Shown: positions 34,956-46,405 of the stretch, piece after piece
Layout of the letters: the number at the start of each line of letters is the position of its first letter
Numbering within the stretch: position 1 is the first letter of the stretch
Assembly: GCF_027943255.1 (NCBI RefSeq)
Contig: NC_072893.1
Location: 113,583,784-113,647,783 of the forward strand
Length of the DNA: 64,000 bases
DNA from: Anastrepha obliqua
Lineage: Eukaryota > Arthropoda > Insecta > Diptera > Tephritidae
Direction of reading: 5' to 3'
Position numbers and translations under genes: made by a program
The notes under the pieces: generated by a model
Database searches by the model: none
Told to the model about the DNA's origin: nothing
What the model saw: the letters and a program-made list of their open reading frames with translations, nothing else

Positions 34956-35603
34956 TAGTCGATTAGAAGTGCTGATAGTAGACCATTTGGTCTATAAACC
35001 GATAGATGGGAAAGATTTTTATCCGAATTTCGGATTATTATAATAATTTGATCGCGAAGCAAGGTAGGTTAGCTGCTACTAGATATTTCCTTATTTTCGA
35101 CAGAAAAATTCGTAGGAGAATGTAAGGTTCAACTACGGCCCTGTGTAAATACCCAGGAATCGAAACCGCGGCAGATTGGTGAAGGCAAGAAGGTTGCTAA
35201 AGCTCTAAGCATAAGAACAAGGAGGTTCCTAGCTCCAGTTAGAACGTTTTGGAAGTCACTGTTATAGCAGACGAAGACCCGACCTGGGTGGTACTGAAAA
35301 TGGTTAAGATAATTTATTTTTGGTAAATTAAACAATATTAATTGATAATTCGAATCCATTTAAGGGGTTTCATTAAAAGTTTTTAAATCTCCAGCTATAA
35401 AGTCTCAAATAAGGTTATCTTTAGGTTATGTTAGAATAAAACAGAGGGAGAAGAACCGAACAGGTGAGAAAAAGGGGCCTTGGATTGATGGATATCGAAC
35501 AAACTGTGGCTAATTACATTTTTTTACTGCTTCAAGCTGCTGCTGAAATTCACCAAGTGTATGATATTTAAGCCTGCTATATTCGCATTGCTATATTCGT
35601 ATG
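34956..35603. other. non-coding spacer between SINE copies
   Basis: Nothing recognised. Confidence 0.4.
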
Positions 35604-35930
35604 GCGGCCGCCGTAGCCGAATGGGTTGGTGCGTGACTACCACTCGGAATTCACAGAGAGAACGTTGATTCGAATCTCGGTGAAACAACTAAATTAAGAA
35701 AAACATTTTTCTAATAACGGTCGCCCCTCGGCAGGCAATGGCAAACCTCCGAGTGTATTTCTGCCATGAAAAAGCTCCTCATAAAAATATCTGCCGTTCG
35801 GAGTCGGCTTGAAACTGTAGGTCCCCCTATTTGTGGAACAACATCACGACGCACACCACAAATAGGAGGAGGAGCTCGGCCAAACACCCAAATAGGGTGT
35901 ACGCGCCAATTATATAGATATATATATTCG
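35604..35930 (+). mobile_element. tRNA-derived SINE, copy B (best copy)
   Basis: The A box TAGCCGAATGGGTTGGTGCG (35617 on) and B box GATTCGAATCTCGG (about 35668) form an internal RNA polymerase III promoter. The core and tail follow as in copy A, ending CGCGCCAATTA plus a TATATA run. Length is about 320 bp. The Leu/Ser-like A box suggests a class II tRNA ancestor, which is an inference. Confidence 0.9.
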
Positions 35931-35934
35931 CATT

Positions 35935-36545
35935 GCAGCAAAAAAATGAAAACCCAGATGTCTGAATCTTAGCTCCTCGAGCATGAAAAGGTGCTGAGAT
36001 GATTCCTTATCCTCCAGGCGGCTTCTGCAGAAATGACTTGAAACAATCTCAAAACTCAGAACATGGATGCTTAATGGATAATTCCCAATAAGAATGCCCA
36101 CTGAATTCGAGAGCTGCGGCTTTATTAGCCTTAGAAGTCCCTCGAGTCAGGTCAGAAGGATCCCGCGACTTTACACGCAAAGCCCTTTTTTCCACAGCAG
36201 AAAATCTTCACAGATCGAAATAATTTAAACTTCGCTTTTAATTCTTGTTCACAAATGTTTTATTAAAGCAAATATTTAACAGACCTGGCACAAAATATGC
36301 AAATCCGTCTATGCCTTTCCAATACTCGCGGTGAAACCGTCTCGAGGGTACGCTGTCTAGCCAGCTCATCAGTCCAGCTGTTTTCAGCTATGCTACTGTC
36401 ACCAGGAATAAAAATGAGCCTAATCTAAATATTCGATTGCAGTCGAGAGAGAAATCAAGCATTCCCCGACTAATTTCGAAAGCACAAAAAACGAGCCCAG
36501 CGCTCTGATTGCCGCCTGGCTGTCAGAGTAGATATAATATTACAT
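35935..36545 (-). pseudogene. LINE ORF2 3' fragment: RNase H and Cys-His C terminus
   Basis: Read on the minus strand from 36540: YSDSQAAIRALGSF (RNase H), then LIFIPGDSSIAENSWTDELARQ, corresponding to the WVPGHSG..ADELAR end of RNase H. Further down (36100-35940) is IGNYPLSIHVLSFEIVSSHFC, then EDKESSQHLFM and RFRHLGFHFF, the GH.PL..H..CR.C...E...H.L..C terminal block of I/R1/LOA-like LINEs. Stops and frame changes are present. The piece at 36150-36290 joining the two parts is not recognisable. Confidence 0.75.
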
Positions 36546-37910
36546 ATACATACATATTTATTGTACCTTCCTTGCAGTGATTACTGAAGTAAGCAACCAA
36601 TCTACAGCTTCTTAATTTCTGTTTACAAGTTCGTGAACTATTGAATGCTTTTTCAGCTTGAGTGATAAAAGTTAAATCACTTCCTTCGTCACTTTTTATC
36701 CCACTTCCATCGCTTGCACACTCGAGTGCTCCCGCCTCTGCAGGCGTTTTGATATTTTTCATATTTTTTCAAAGCAAAGTGCAAGTGAAAGGCGTTTACG
36801 ACGACTGCAAACAAGATCATCAGCAACGCATACACACACGCATAAATATACATATAGTATGTATGTATTCACGACAACCTGGAACTGGTACAAATTTAGT
36901 TATTTCACACATTTAACCGATAGCTTCGCTTTGCATAGATGACCAGTTTTATTTGAAAGCGAAACGAGTGTCCTGTTCAAGTCATCGCCTGCCATAAATC
37001 ATTTTTTTTTGCAAAATGCAATCAGTCAAAATCTTTGCCGCGGGAGCAGATTACAAAAGAAACGTTGAAATATGCATTTGCATATAGATGAGAGGTTATT
37101 TATGTGTACCTATGTGCATATATAGAAGTATATATGTGTGTATGTATTCGCTTATGTTATATAAAAGATATTTTATACTTACTCTGCGGATATTTTATGA
37201 ATGAATTTAAAACCTAGTCAAGGTATGCGTTTGCTCCAATTTTCAATCTACAGTAGATGAAAAAAATATAAGCTCTAAGCAAACAATCTCCCTCGAAACA
37301 AATTTGGGCCTAATAGAAACTTCAGAAGATCTCTAATTTCAATATGCCCAAGACTCTTCAAGTTATCGCAGAATTGTAAATCTAGAGTAAAAGTGTTCGC
37401 CTAGTTAAAGGTGGCCAAAAGCATGATGGATTTTTGATTTTGATTTTTTTTTTTCCTTGTTCACTCCACTCGGGAGCATTGGGCCTCGACCAGACTCAGT
37501 CTTGCGTTGGTTTCGTTAATTCATGTTTGCTTTCTGGCAGGGTAGGTGATTAGCCTGCCGCTACCAGTTCTAAGTAGTGGCAGTGCCCACCTATCGTTGC
37601 TTAGGAACAGCGCCTTCTAACTGTTTAGAGCGCCATCTGTGTTTCACATTTCTCTGTCAGTAAGATCACATAGATAGTTGAAGGCTTCGCAAAATTTTGG
37701 TGGGTCTGCGCTATTACCGCGATTGCCCGCTTCCTCTTGCTGGCGCCACTGATGTAATGTGTAACTGTATCTTTTTGAAGTGAAAACTTCTTTAGAATCG
37801 TTGGGAGTGATTTGAGAAAAAGTGAAACGAAAAAGCGACCTTCTTGGCTACGAATATTACATATAAACGTAGCGACGAACTAAATAACTTTTAGGCCAGC
37901 ACCGACAGCA
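36546..37910. other. non-coding stretch
   Basis: No supported gene. A 79-codon minus ORF (36762-36523) has mixed codons but no recognisable motif. The block 37440-37790 is GC-richer and may be an unassigned repeat. Confidence 0.35.
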
Positions 37911-37980
37911 TGGCGCGATAGCCGAGCGGCTAGCAATGTGAGCTTCCGATCCAAAATTCTTGGTTCGAATCACAAGAAAA
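37911..37980 (+). repeat. tRNA-like sequence (tRNA pseudogene or SINE head)
   Basis: GGCGCGATAGCCGAGCGGCT resembles a tRNA 5' end plus A box, and TTGGTTCGAATCAC resembles a B box 34 bp downstream, followed by an A/T run. The 3' acceptor half does not pair with the 5' end, so a functional tRNA is unlikely. No SINE core is seen downstream. Confidence 0.55.
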
Positions 37981-38879
37981 AAATTTTTTTTTTTTTTGAA
38001 ATTTGCATTGTAGGACATTTCTGATTATTTATTGAAAACAGTTTTTTGGCTTTTCTATTTTTGGTTTATTGTAGATACTGAAAGTCAGTTTAAGTGAATC
38101 GGTATAAATATTTCGTACATTAATTTTTGTGTTGTGAGCGTGTAATTCTCAAAAGATTTATTAGAAAATCTATTGACTAGGTAGTGTGGTATCTGTTCTT
38201 ATCAGCTTAACATCTGATAGACCCTCCATCGGAGGACAACAAATGTTAAACTGATTTCTGGAAATGGGCGGAATGTTTTAGGGGCTTGCTCCACCTCTGC
38301 CACGGGTTGGCCCGGTATTGCAGTACCGCCGGGATTTCGGCCCAAATTATTGAATAAATACAAGAAGAAATATACTAATACATTTAGCTTTGGTGGGAAG
38401 AGATATAAATTTTTATATGAATACAAGTAGACGAAAATGGAAGAAATTTGTAAGTCTGTTTCTTCGGTCCGTTTGGGTATTTTTTTTGACAACATCGAAA
38501 CCAAAGCATTTGTATCATATTTTATATATCATAAGCCACTCGTATCATTTGTTGAAATTGAAAACATTGAGGATGAATAATAATAAAATGAAGAAAATAA
38601 AATATGAACTTTATAGCAATATTATAATGAACCTATAATTATCCCGCTCCTAATGCTGCTTTCGTCTTATTCTCTCTCAGTTTGTTTTACGGAAGGTTTC
38701 ACTTCTATCACGTCTAACCGTTAGACTGGTATTTTTTTTTTTTTTTGGTTTGTTTTTTTGCTTGTTTTAGCAGCCACAATGCAAGTAGTGCGCTGACTTT
38801 TTGTGCGGAAGTAAGGGTTGGAAGGATACGGTTTTTGGGGTTAAGGAATGAATTTATTTTTTTTTTTTTTGTTTGGAGA

Positions 38880-38985
38880 AGTGCGAGAACCGCACTTTAC
38901 ATGGGATTCGAACCCACAACCTCTGTGTGCCGAAAAAAGTCAGATCCATAAGGAGCGCGCTGACCGCTCTCTACCTAGTTAATGT
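38880..38985 (-). repeat. tRNA-like sequence (SINE head or tRNA pseudogene)
   Basis: On the minus strand: GGTAGAGAGCGGTCAGCGCG (A-box region), then GGTTGTGGGTTCGAATCCCA (B box and T arm) and GTGCGGTTCTCGC. The B box is perfect. Poly-T/poly-A tracts flank both sides (38721-38760 and 38855-38872). The cloverleaf is incomplete. Confidence 0.55.
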
Positions 38986-39755
38986 GCTGTAGAAGCTATA
39001 ATATTTTAAATTTCCGCATGAAAATTTCACAATATATCCTTAAGATACTTTCAAAATATCGAAAAAAATCGATTTTTTGAAATTTCTAGACCAACGGGTC
39101 CCCTTAATAACCACTACGAAATAATACTTTTTTTCGTTACCGCCAAGAGCTACTGCTATGTGATGCTGCATAGAATTGCGTGCAACACCGAACTGAATAT
39201 TCCATATCTAAAGAGGTTTTAGATACTAAAAAAATGTTTTTCTTGTTAAATGCGGAAAATTATAAGGAACTTGAAAATTGGCATTCCATAAATCTGACAG
39301 GTGGATAAATGGGTGAAAAAATTTATTTAAATTTTTTTTAAATTTTTTTCGGGTTTAATTTTTTTTTTTAATTTTAAAACTGTTTACTTAATTTTTAAAA
39401 ACTCATAAATTTACCGACAATTTTGTACATATCTAGTAAGTTCACTCAAATGTCGTAGAAGTACATATTTTATAAAAAAATATACCTTAAATTAGGCGGT
39501 CTTTACCTGCCAGAACTTTCAAAATTTTCGATAATCTTGTAGAGCACAAACACGAGAAAAAACGACTTACATAATGTACACTTTGATGTATCTTAGAAAT
39601 TTCAACCCGGATTTATGAACCTAGACAAAAAATAAAAATAATTTTTACAATATCTCAAGCTCGGTTCATTTAACTGAGAAAATGTGCCTAACAGACAGCT
39701 ACTTCAAACGCAATAACTCTGTCTCTATTCATCAAAATTCAATGAAATTTTTATA
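38986..39755. other. non-coding stretch, repeat-like
   Basis: The part 38990-39120 resembles 44925-45030 (AATTTCACAATATATCCTTAAGATA, and AAATCGATTTTTTGAAATTTCTAGAC against ATCCAGTTTTTTGAAAATTTAGAC), suggesting an unnamed dispersed repeat. No coding sequence. Confidence 0.4.
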
Positions 39756-39756
39756 G

Positions 39757-40260
39757 TCTTCTTCTCTTCTTTATTGGCGCGATAACCGCTTACGCGATTT
39801 TGGCCCAGTTTAACAAAGCGCGCCAGTCGTTTCTGGCGCCAGTTGGACACACCAAGGGAAGCCAAGTCCTTCTTCACCTTATCTTTCCAACGCAGAGGAG
39901 GATTTTCTCTTCCTTTGCTACCACCAGTTGGTGCCTGAATCGAATACTTTCAGAGCCGGGGCGTTTGTATTCACTCGGACAACATCACCCAGCAAACGAA
40001 GTCGGTTAATCTTTATTCGCTATAAGCTCATACAGCCCATTGTTACATCGCATACAATACTTGCCATCGCTAACTTGCAAAGGTCCAAAAACCATTCGCA
40101 GAATTTTTATCTCAAACACTCCAAGGGACGCGTAGTCATAAATTTTGATAGTACAAAAGTGAAAACCCTGTCTTATCGAGGTATGCCATAATAAAAATAG
40201 GAATGGAAGTTTCAATAAGATGAGAACGGTGAGAGATAAAATTGATTCTGACCGCATTTT
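39757..40260 (-). pseudogene. 3' end of the 43.2-44.8-kb LINE family
   Basis: Starts at its 3' tail (CTTCTTCTCTTCTTTATTGG is the complement of CCAATAAAGAAG plus a GAA tail). Minus-strand reading gives SLGVFEIKILRMVFGPLQVS, NNGLYEL, RWKDKVKKDLASLGVSNW and RFVKLGQNRVSGYRAN (a frame-shifted terminus), matching 44400-44790. 5'-truncated and frameshifted. Confidence 0.82.
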
Positions 40261-40870
40261 GAATCCACATTCATGCCATAATATATGGAATTACACATCA
40301 TCAAAAGCCCGTCTTCGCTTTCCTGGGAATGCTTCAATCAGATGGTCCAATTTTTGATGACTTGTTCGAATATGTTTGGCATTATCCCGGATGTTATCGT
40401 CTCGAGCACATCAAAAATGGTTTGCTTGTGCGCTTAGACTAAGAACTTGACGTTGCATAAGAGAAAATAACAGAAGGATATCAATTCCCAAGAATGCGGC
40501 GGCCAATTTATGAACGCTCGCCGTGCGATGGTCCAGCCGTAAAATTGCTTATTACACCTTCAAACATTGCATCACTAGAATGGCTTTTTTTTGGAATCCC
40601 AGCTCGCATATATCAATGTTTGCTAGCTTGCTGGCTAACATCGTTCTATACCGAGCACCACGGACGGCAATTGTGTCCCCTTCCACATTTCGAAAGAAAT
40701 AACGCTCAATGATGCCCCATGCCATAAATCGCGCCGAACTGTAAGTCTTTGTGGACGCCGAACGATAATGACAATTTTGCTTGTTGACATAGCCGCTGGG
40801 CCAAAAATTTGCCTCCTCCGAGAAACTAATTTTTTTGCCAATTCCAGCGCTCAATTCATGAACTCACAGT
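40261..40870 (-). pseudogene. Tc1/mariner relic (rosa-like type)
   Basis: Minus strand from 40854: KISFSEEANFWPSGYVNKQNC (decayed SDEAHFW), RFMAWGIIERYFFRNVEG, VRGARYRTMLASKL, then degraded sequence containing KFLV.AHKQTIFDVLETI and FEQVIKNWTI, the C-terminal KP.TI..L...I...P....K.V.NW block. The second and third Asp region is not intact. Same broad group as 786-2010. Confidence 0.65.
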
Positions 40871-40874
40871 TCAC

Positions 40875-41520
40875 TCTGCGATTAGTAACCTACAAGCAGC
40901 CCCAATTGCCACTACTTCCACCTGGAAGACACTGCAGGCATTACGAAGACGTACAAATTTTTCAACACTAAGTCCACGTTTATCTTATGTGTAAATCTGC
41001 TCCGCCACCACAATCCATTTTAGAGCCATCTGTATAGACTGTAGTGTCGAAATTATTTAGTAAGGATCGCTTCTATATTCCTCTTGAGATGGAAACAGAG
41101 TGGCAAAATTTCTATTGAATGTTACCGTCGGGAAGATGTAATCAGTCCTCTCCGGTGTAACAGTCCTCTCCGGTGTAACGCAATAGACTGGCATGACCAT
41201 AAGTTTTTTTCTTCCAACGACCCACTTCATTTAACCTAAATACTCATACACTCATGGTTGACATCTTCTTGATATGCAGAGGTATCGGAATAACGTCAGT
41301 TAGTGTATTAAGTCCTAGAGAGGACATGATCTGATTGCATCGACCCTTATTGCATAGGCTGATCTTTGTACTCTGCCAAGTAGTCTGGTATTCTAACCTC
41401 TCCCTAGAGCTTTCCACCCAACTGCCGATCCATACGATAAAATTGGTCGCATAGCCGTCTTACACAACCATAAAGTATACTTAAGTTGTAGACTCCATTT
41501 TCTTCCAAGCATACGCTCGG
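40875..41520 (-). pseudogene. LINE ORF2 fragment: RNase H start
   Basis: Minus strand: SVYTDGSKMDCGGGA, the start of an RNase H domain with the catalytic Asp of YTDGS, and near 40930 SVFQVEVVAIGAAC, the FQ(A/V)E..AI..AC block carrying the catalytic Glu. Upstream (41230-41500) is decayed post-RT sequence. An 18-bp tandem duplication (CAGTCCTCTCCGGTGTAA) lies at about 41143-41178. An I/R1-like clade is likely. Confidence 0.65.
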
Positions 41521-41524
41521 TGTT

Positions 41525-41643
41525 TACACCCTTTTTTTTGGTGTTTGGCAGAGCTCCTCCTCCAATTTTCCATAAATGGAGAGCCCTGCCGTTTTAAGCC
41601 GACTCCGAACGGCAGCTTTTTTTATGAGGAGCTTTTTCATGCA
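41525..41643 (-). mobile_element. SINE, partial copy C
   Basis: The complement carries GCTCCTCATAAAA, GCTGCCGTTCGGAGTCGGCT and GGAGGAGGAGCTCTGCCAAA, the 3' half of the SINE family. The tRNA head is absent and the GCGCCAATTA end is replaced. Confidence 0.8.
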
Positions 41644-43186
41644 AGTATACGTTCGCAGGCATATACAGCAAATATAGTACCAGCACTGAACCAGAAATTT
41701 GATTCACAAACTCAGCATTCCGCTGCTGGGTCAACTGCTGTTGCATAAGTGTAGGTAACTGTTCCAGTAGTGTAAAGATATTGGCTTCTTTGTACATATA
41801 AATATTTTATATATTTTTTCTAATTAAACTGAACGATTAATTTTTTAGTCATTAGCTTCTCAGTTTATTCCATTGTGTTATTTCTTATTGGAATCCCTCC
41901 AGCTGATACTCGTGTTGTTGTTGCAACAATTAGTAATTTTATACGCGCATATGACTTGTATGTACTTCCGCATCGAACACCCATTGAATCGTAAAGTGCA
42001 GTGATTTAGTGCCAACATCTATTGCGTGCCACAGCCGCGCAACTTTTCCCAGCACAGCCTCCACACACTTGAAAGTATTCGCCGATAGCCGCCAAGCGGC
42101 CTAACAGCAGTCAACTGGTCAATTGGTTGGCGGGTAGGAAATTGGTGTATTTTTTTGTTTTTTGTTATGCGTAGCTTATTTTTTATATATATTTTTTATT
42201 TTATTTTTGTTTTTTGTTTTTCTCAGCACATTTCAACTATAAAAATTAAATATGTCTCAGCAATGCTTTGAGCGCTCTTTGTTGGCTTCATTAACTGTGC
42301 TAAGGCTGTTGGGTGCGTGTGTGTGGAACCAACTTTTGATTGTTTGAGACCGTTAGATTATATTAAGCATTTTAATTCTAATTTAAATTTCCTCAAACAC
42401 ATATCAAACTATCTTTGTAAATAAATCAAGATGTTAACTGTTTTTTTTTTTTGTTTTAATATGGTAGAAGTGATAAAATATATTTTCAATGACAAGACTT
42501 GGCATTCGGAGGTGATAATTGGAAGATTTAACGATATGCGAGCTCAGCGCGTATTCATTTTTGATTTAGGCTAAACAAAATTTGCAACAACATGGAAGTA
42601 AATTTCAATTTTACGATTTTTTTTCTTTAAAGATGCGCATTTTAGATTTCTATTCTTTTGAAATGGGAGATTGAATAGAGAGGTTGTATCTTAAAATGGC
42701 CTCCAAAAAAAAAATACAATGCTGGTCCCTAAATGTTTTATGTGGCCAAAAAAATATACGCGTATTTTCGTAAGGGTTAGGGATAGTTAGAGGCCGAAAA
42801 AAAATATGATTTTCAATAATTTTGTTTGCTAGTCAATTGCTTCATTTAAAAAACAAATAAAAACATAGCATTAAAACATCATGTTTCGACTTGACTTTAG
42901 CAAAATTTCAACAAAAAAAAATTAGTAATTGTAAAAGTTATCGCTGTTTAAGTGGAGCCCGTTTCTCCAGAAGTCCCTTGCGGTGATCATCACAAGTCCT
43001 TGGAGATTCATCCAAAATCAATCGAACAAGAGAGATTGGATTAATAGATAATCTTGTGCTCCAGGAAATAATTAAAAAAAAATTGAAATTTTTGAAAAAA
43101 GTCCTTCGATAAGACACGAGTTTTTTATGTTTTTCAAAAGCAGTATAAATTTTATTGGAATCTACCAAGCGGTTTTTAAGTTCAAG
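41644..43186. other. non-coding stretch
   Basis: No gene recognised. Poly-T tracts (42140-42240 and 42430-42450). A GC-richer patch at 42010-42130 has no motif. Confidence 0.4.
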
Positions 43187-44531
43187 GGATAGCTGCGCAT
43201 GTCACAGAGAATGTGAAGATCCCGATACCCCAATCGTTGACGACGGAATTGACGTTCCGCTACCCGACCATGACGAGGTGAGAATAGCGATAACGCGACT
43301 AAAGAACAATAAATCCGCGGGCGCCGATGGACTGCCGGCTAAGCTATTCAGACAAGGCGGCGAGGAGCTGGTAAGGTGCATGCATCAGCTCCTATGCAAA
43401 ATATGGTCGGATGAAAGCATGCCTGCCGATTGGAATTTAAGTGTGCTCTGCCCAATCCATAAGAAGGGCGATCCTGCAATTTGTGCCAATTACCGCGGGA
43501 TTAGTCTACTAAATATCGCCTATAAGATTCTAGCGAGCGTATTGTGTGAAAGGCTGAAGCCCACCGTCAACCAACTGATTGGACCTTATCAGTGTGGCTT
43601 CAGACCTGGAAAGTCTACCATCGACCAAATATTCTCAATACGTCAAATCTTGGAAAAGACCCATGAAAGAAGAATCGACACACACCACCTTTTCGTCGAC
43701 TTCAAAGCTGCATTCGACAGTACGGAAAGGAGTTACCTGTATGCCGCGATGTCTGAATTTGGTATCCCCGCAAAACTAATACGGCTATGTAAGATGACGT
43801 TGCTCAACACCAGCAGCGCCGTCAGAATTGGGAAGGACCTCTCCGAGCCGTTTGATACCAAACGAGGTTTCAGACAGGGTGACTCGCTGTCGTGTGACTT
43901 CTTTAACCTGATGTTGGAGAGCATCGTACGAGCCGCAGAACTTAATCGCTCAGGCACAATTTTTTATAAGAGCGTACAATTGCTGGCGTATGCCGATGAT
44001 ATTGACATCATCGGCCTTAACAACCGCGCTGTTAGTTCTGCGTTCTCCAAACTGGATAAAGAGGTAAAGCAAATGGGTCTGGTGGTGAACGAGGACAAAA
44101 CGAAGTACCTCCTGTCATCAAACAAACAGTCGGCGCACTCGCATATCGGCACCCACGTCACTGTTGACAGTTATAATTTCGAAGTTGTAAAAGACTTTGT
44201 TTATTTAGGAACCAGCATTAACACCGATAACAATGTCAGCCTTGAAATCCAACGTAGAATCTCTCTTGCCAACAAGTGCTACTTTGGACTAAGTAGGCAA
44301 TTGAGTAGTAAAGTCCTCTCTCGACGAACAAAACTAACACTCTACAAGACTCTCATCATGCCCGTCCTAACGTATGGCGCAGAAGCGTGGACGATGACAA
44401 AATCCGATGAAGCGACGCTTGGAATGTTTGAGAGAAAAATTCTGCGCAAGATTTTGAGCCTTTGCACGTTGGCAATGGCGAATATCGCAGATGATGGAAC
44501 GATGAGCTGTATGAGCTTTCCGACGACATAG
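43187..44531 (+). pseudogene. LINE ORF2: reverse transcriptase, truncated and frameshifted
   Basis: The RNA-directed DNA polymerase that copies LINE RNA at nicked chromosomal targets. Visible motifs in order: LKNNKSAGADGLPAKLF (fingers), ICANYRGISLLNIAYKILA, QCGFRPGKSTIDQIF, HLFVDFKAAFDS (palm, first catalytic Asp), FRQGDSLSCDFFNLMLE, LLAYADDIDII (YADD catalytic pair), VNEDKTKYLL, and FVYLGTSI. The post-RT part includes LTYGAEAWTM. A one-base change near 44455 shifts the frame; the correct frame continues to about 44790 with AQRIKIQRLRWLGHV, GGTRGRGRSPLRWKDQ, and NDWRALLNSAKIA then stop. Except for the 5' truncation and this shift it is well preserved. Confidence 0.92.
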
Positions 44532-44802
44532 ACATAGCGCAGCGAATAAAGATCCAGCGGCTACGTTGGCTGGGTCATGTCAACGCTCCGGCTCTGAAAT
44601 TATTCGATGCGGTACCTGTTGGTGGTACAAGAGGAAGAGGAAGATCTCCTCTGCGTTGGAAAGATCAGGGGGAGAAGGACTTGGCTTCACTTGGTATGTC
44701 CAATTGGCACCGGTTAGCACGAGAAAGAAACGACTGGCGCGCTTTGCTAAACTCGGCCAAAATCGCGTAAGCGGTTATCGCGCCAATTAAGAAGAAGAAG
44801 AT
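43187..44802 (+). mobile_element. 5'-truncated non-LTR retrotransposon (LINE) with GAA tail
   Basis: A 1.6-kb 3' part of a LINE: most of the reverse transcriptase, the post-RT C-terminal domain, then a very short 3' end CGCGCCAATTA and GAAGAAGAAG. No endonuclease is present, so it is 5'-truncated near 43187. Related copies lie at 32955-33200 (plus) and 39757-40260 (minus). RTE-like or a related clade is my inference from the C-terminal WLGH and WR..A motifs and the short 3' end. No clear target duplication was found. Confidence 0.9.
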
Positions 44803-45124
44803 CACCACATTCACAAAACATAGTTTTGAAAAAAACGCATTTAAAGTTTTGCTATCGGCTCCGGAGCGCCCGAGCGCCCTTTGTTAATTATTGAATAACT
44901 CGAAAAGTATCTATCGGATTCATTTCAAATTTTCACACAATATTTTTAAGATATTATACTTTAAGAAAATGCAAAACAAAAATCCAGTTTTTTGAAAATT
45001 TAGACTGCCCCTAACCCCTTAATATTTTCTTATTTATTATTAACCAGCGCCGACAATGCCTTGCAATTTTCCATTGAGTTCCTATGGAAAAAATGCACTT
45101 TTCCGTAAATTTATTTAATCTTCT
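44803..45124. other. non-coding spacer, repeat-like
   Basis: Includes the 44925-45030 block similar to 38990-39120. No coding sequence. Confidence 0.4.
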
Positions 45125-45535
45125 TAAGTAAAGCGCATGCAGCTTACAAAAGCATGATCAGGCCAACATTGGTATACGCTTCCGAATGCTGGGCTATACC
45201 CCGCAAATTAGAACAGACTGAGCCCAAACCGAGACCCTACACGTGGCAGAAATGCGAATACTGAGGTGGGCCAACGGCATAGCACTGTTCGGCAAGATAC
45301 AGAACAACTTTTTTTTTGGAACCAGCAAAGTCGCTTCAAATAGGGCAAAACTTCAAGAAACTCGCCTTCGCTAGTACGGCCATATTATGAGAAGGCCAGA
45401 GGACCACGTAGTGAAGCAAGTGTTGCAGATGGCAGAGCTAAAAAGGGGACTAAGCAGACAAACCAAAAACATGGAAAAATACTTTAAAAACGGCATGCGA
45501 TGGAGAAGCCTGGGTGAAGACGAATATTAAGTCGT
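45125..45535 (+). pseudogene. LINE ORF2 C-terminal fragment, second family
   Basis: Plus-strand reading: AYKSMIRPTLVYASECWAIPR, then VAEMRILRWANGIALFGKI, and RLR.YGHIMRRPEDHVVKQVLQM. This is the post-RT domain of an RTE/CR1-like LINE and is different from the 43-kb family. Short deletions and frame changes; no RT motifs remain. Confidence 0.75.
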
Positions 45536-45642
45536 AATGCATACCGCAACTAAAATCTAACAGCAAGACATAGGTATTTCCGAAACTCAAACTCTGGGAG
45601 AATTACAAAAGGATGACACAGGGCGATGTAATACTCCCAACC

Positions 45643-45866
45643 ACAAGGTGGCACAAAATTAATCATCCCATCGGAAAATTTCTAATTTTTTTAAATAGCG
45701 TCGTACGCCAATTATTTTTGAGACTTGTAAAGTAGCCAGTTACTGAATACAAAGCGACAAGCAAGCGCATGACGATTAAAATGAAGATTTCCATTAGTAA
45801 ATAGATTTAATTTAGTAAAAAAGTTATAAAAAACAAAATTAGATGATTCATTTTGCGCCACCTTGT
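45643..45866 (+). mobile_element. 224-bp MITE with ACAAGGTGGC inverted ends
   Basis: Left end ACAAGGTGGCACAAAATTAA and, read inward from the right, ACAAGGTGGCGCAAAATGAA: roughly 25-bp inverted repeats with two mismatches. No coding capacity. A more decayed copy is at 20931-21090 in the same orientation. The target duplication is not obvious. Confidence 0.75.
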
Positions 45867-46146
45867 ACTAGTAAAATTTCCCTTGATATCATACAAGTAT
45901 ACAAATAAATAATCGATAATAACAATCATCGATTTCAGAAGTAAAAAGCTATGAACCCAAAACGTTGTCATTTTTTCATTGCAAGGGACCTTAGAAGACC
46001 TCCTAATGTCACCAGTAAAAGATATTAGAGAAAGCCACACACGAGTTTTATTAGGCAACAAAATTAAGTTCTCTTCAAGCAATTTCAGTAGGAAAAATGA
46101 CAAAGAAATCAACTCTGAGTTTATCGATAAGACTTAAAAATGCACA

Positions 46147-46405
46147 TGGGCAGCCGCTGTAGGCGATTATTTTGTTGCGTGGCTGTAATTCGGAAGTGCC
46201 TGGGTTCGAGTTTCGAGGCTAAAAAAAGAAAGTTTTTTCTGATAACGGTCTCCCTCGGCAGGCCACGACAAACTTTCGAGTGTATTTCTGTCATGAAAAA
46301 GCTCCTCATAAAAAATATCTGCTGTTCGGAGTTGGCTTAAAACTGTAGGTCCAAGCAGCAAGAGGAGCTCCTAATAAAAAGTGTAAGTACCAATTATATA
46401 TAAAT
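46147..46405 (+). mobile_element. SINE, copy D
   Basis: Diverged copy: head with GGGTTCGAGTTTCGAGG (B box), core CCCTCGGCAGGCCACGACAA, TCGAGTGTATTTCTGTCATG and AAAAGCTCCTCATAAAA, and tail AGTACCAATTATATA. A GAAGAAGAAG run follows at 46439. Confidence 0.82.

Noticed and set aside
36523..36762. 79-codon minus ORF with balanced codon use
   Set aside because: Looks somewhat protein-like but has no recognised motif, and lies beside decayed LINE sequence; too weak to annotate as a gene.
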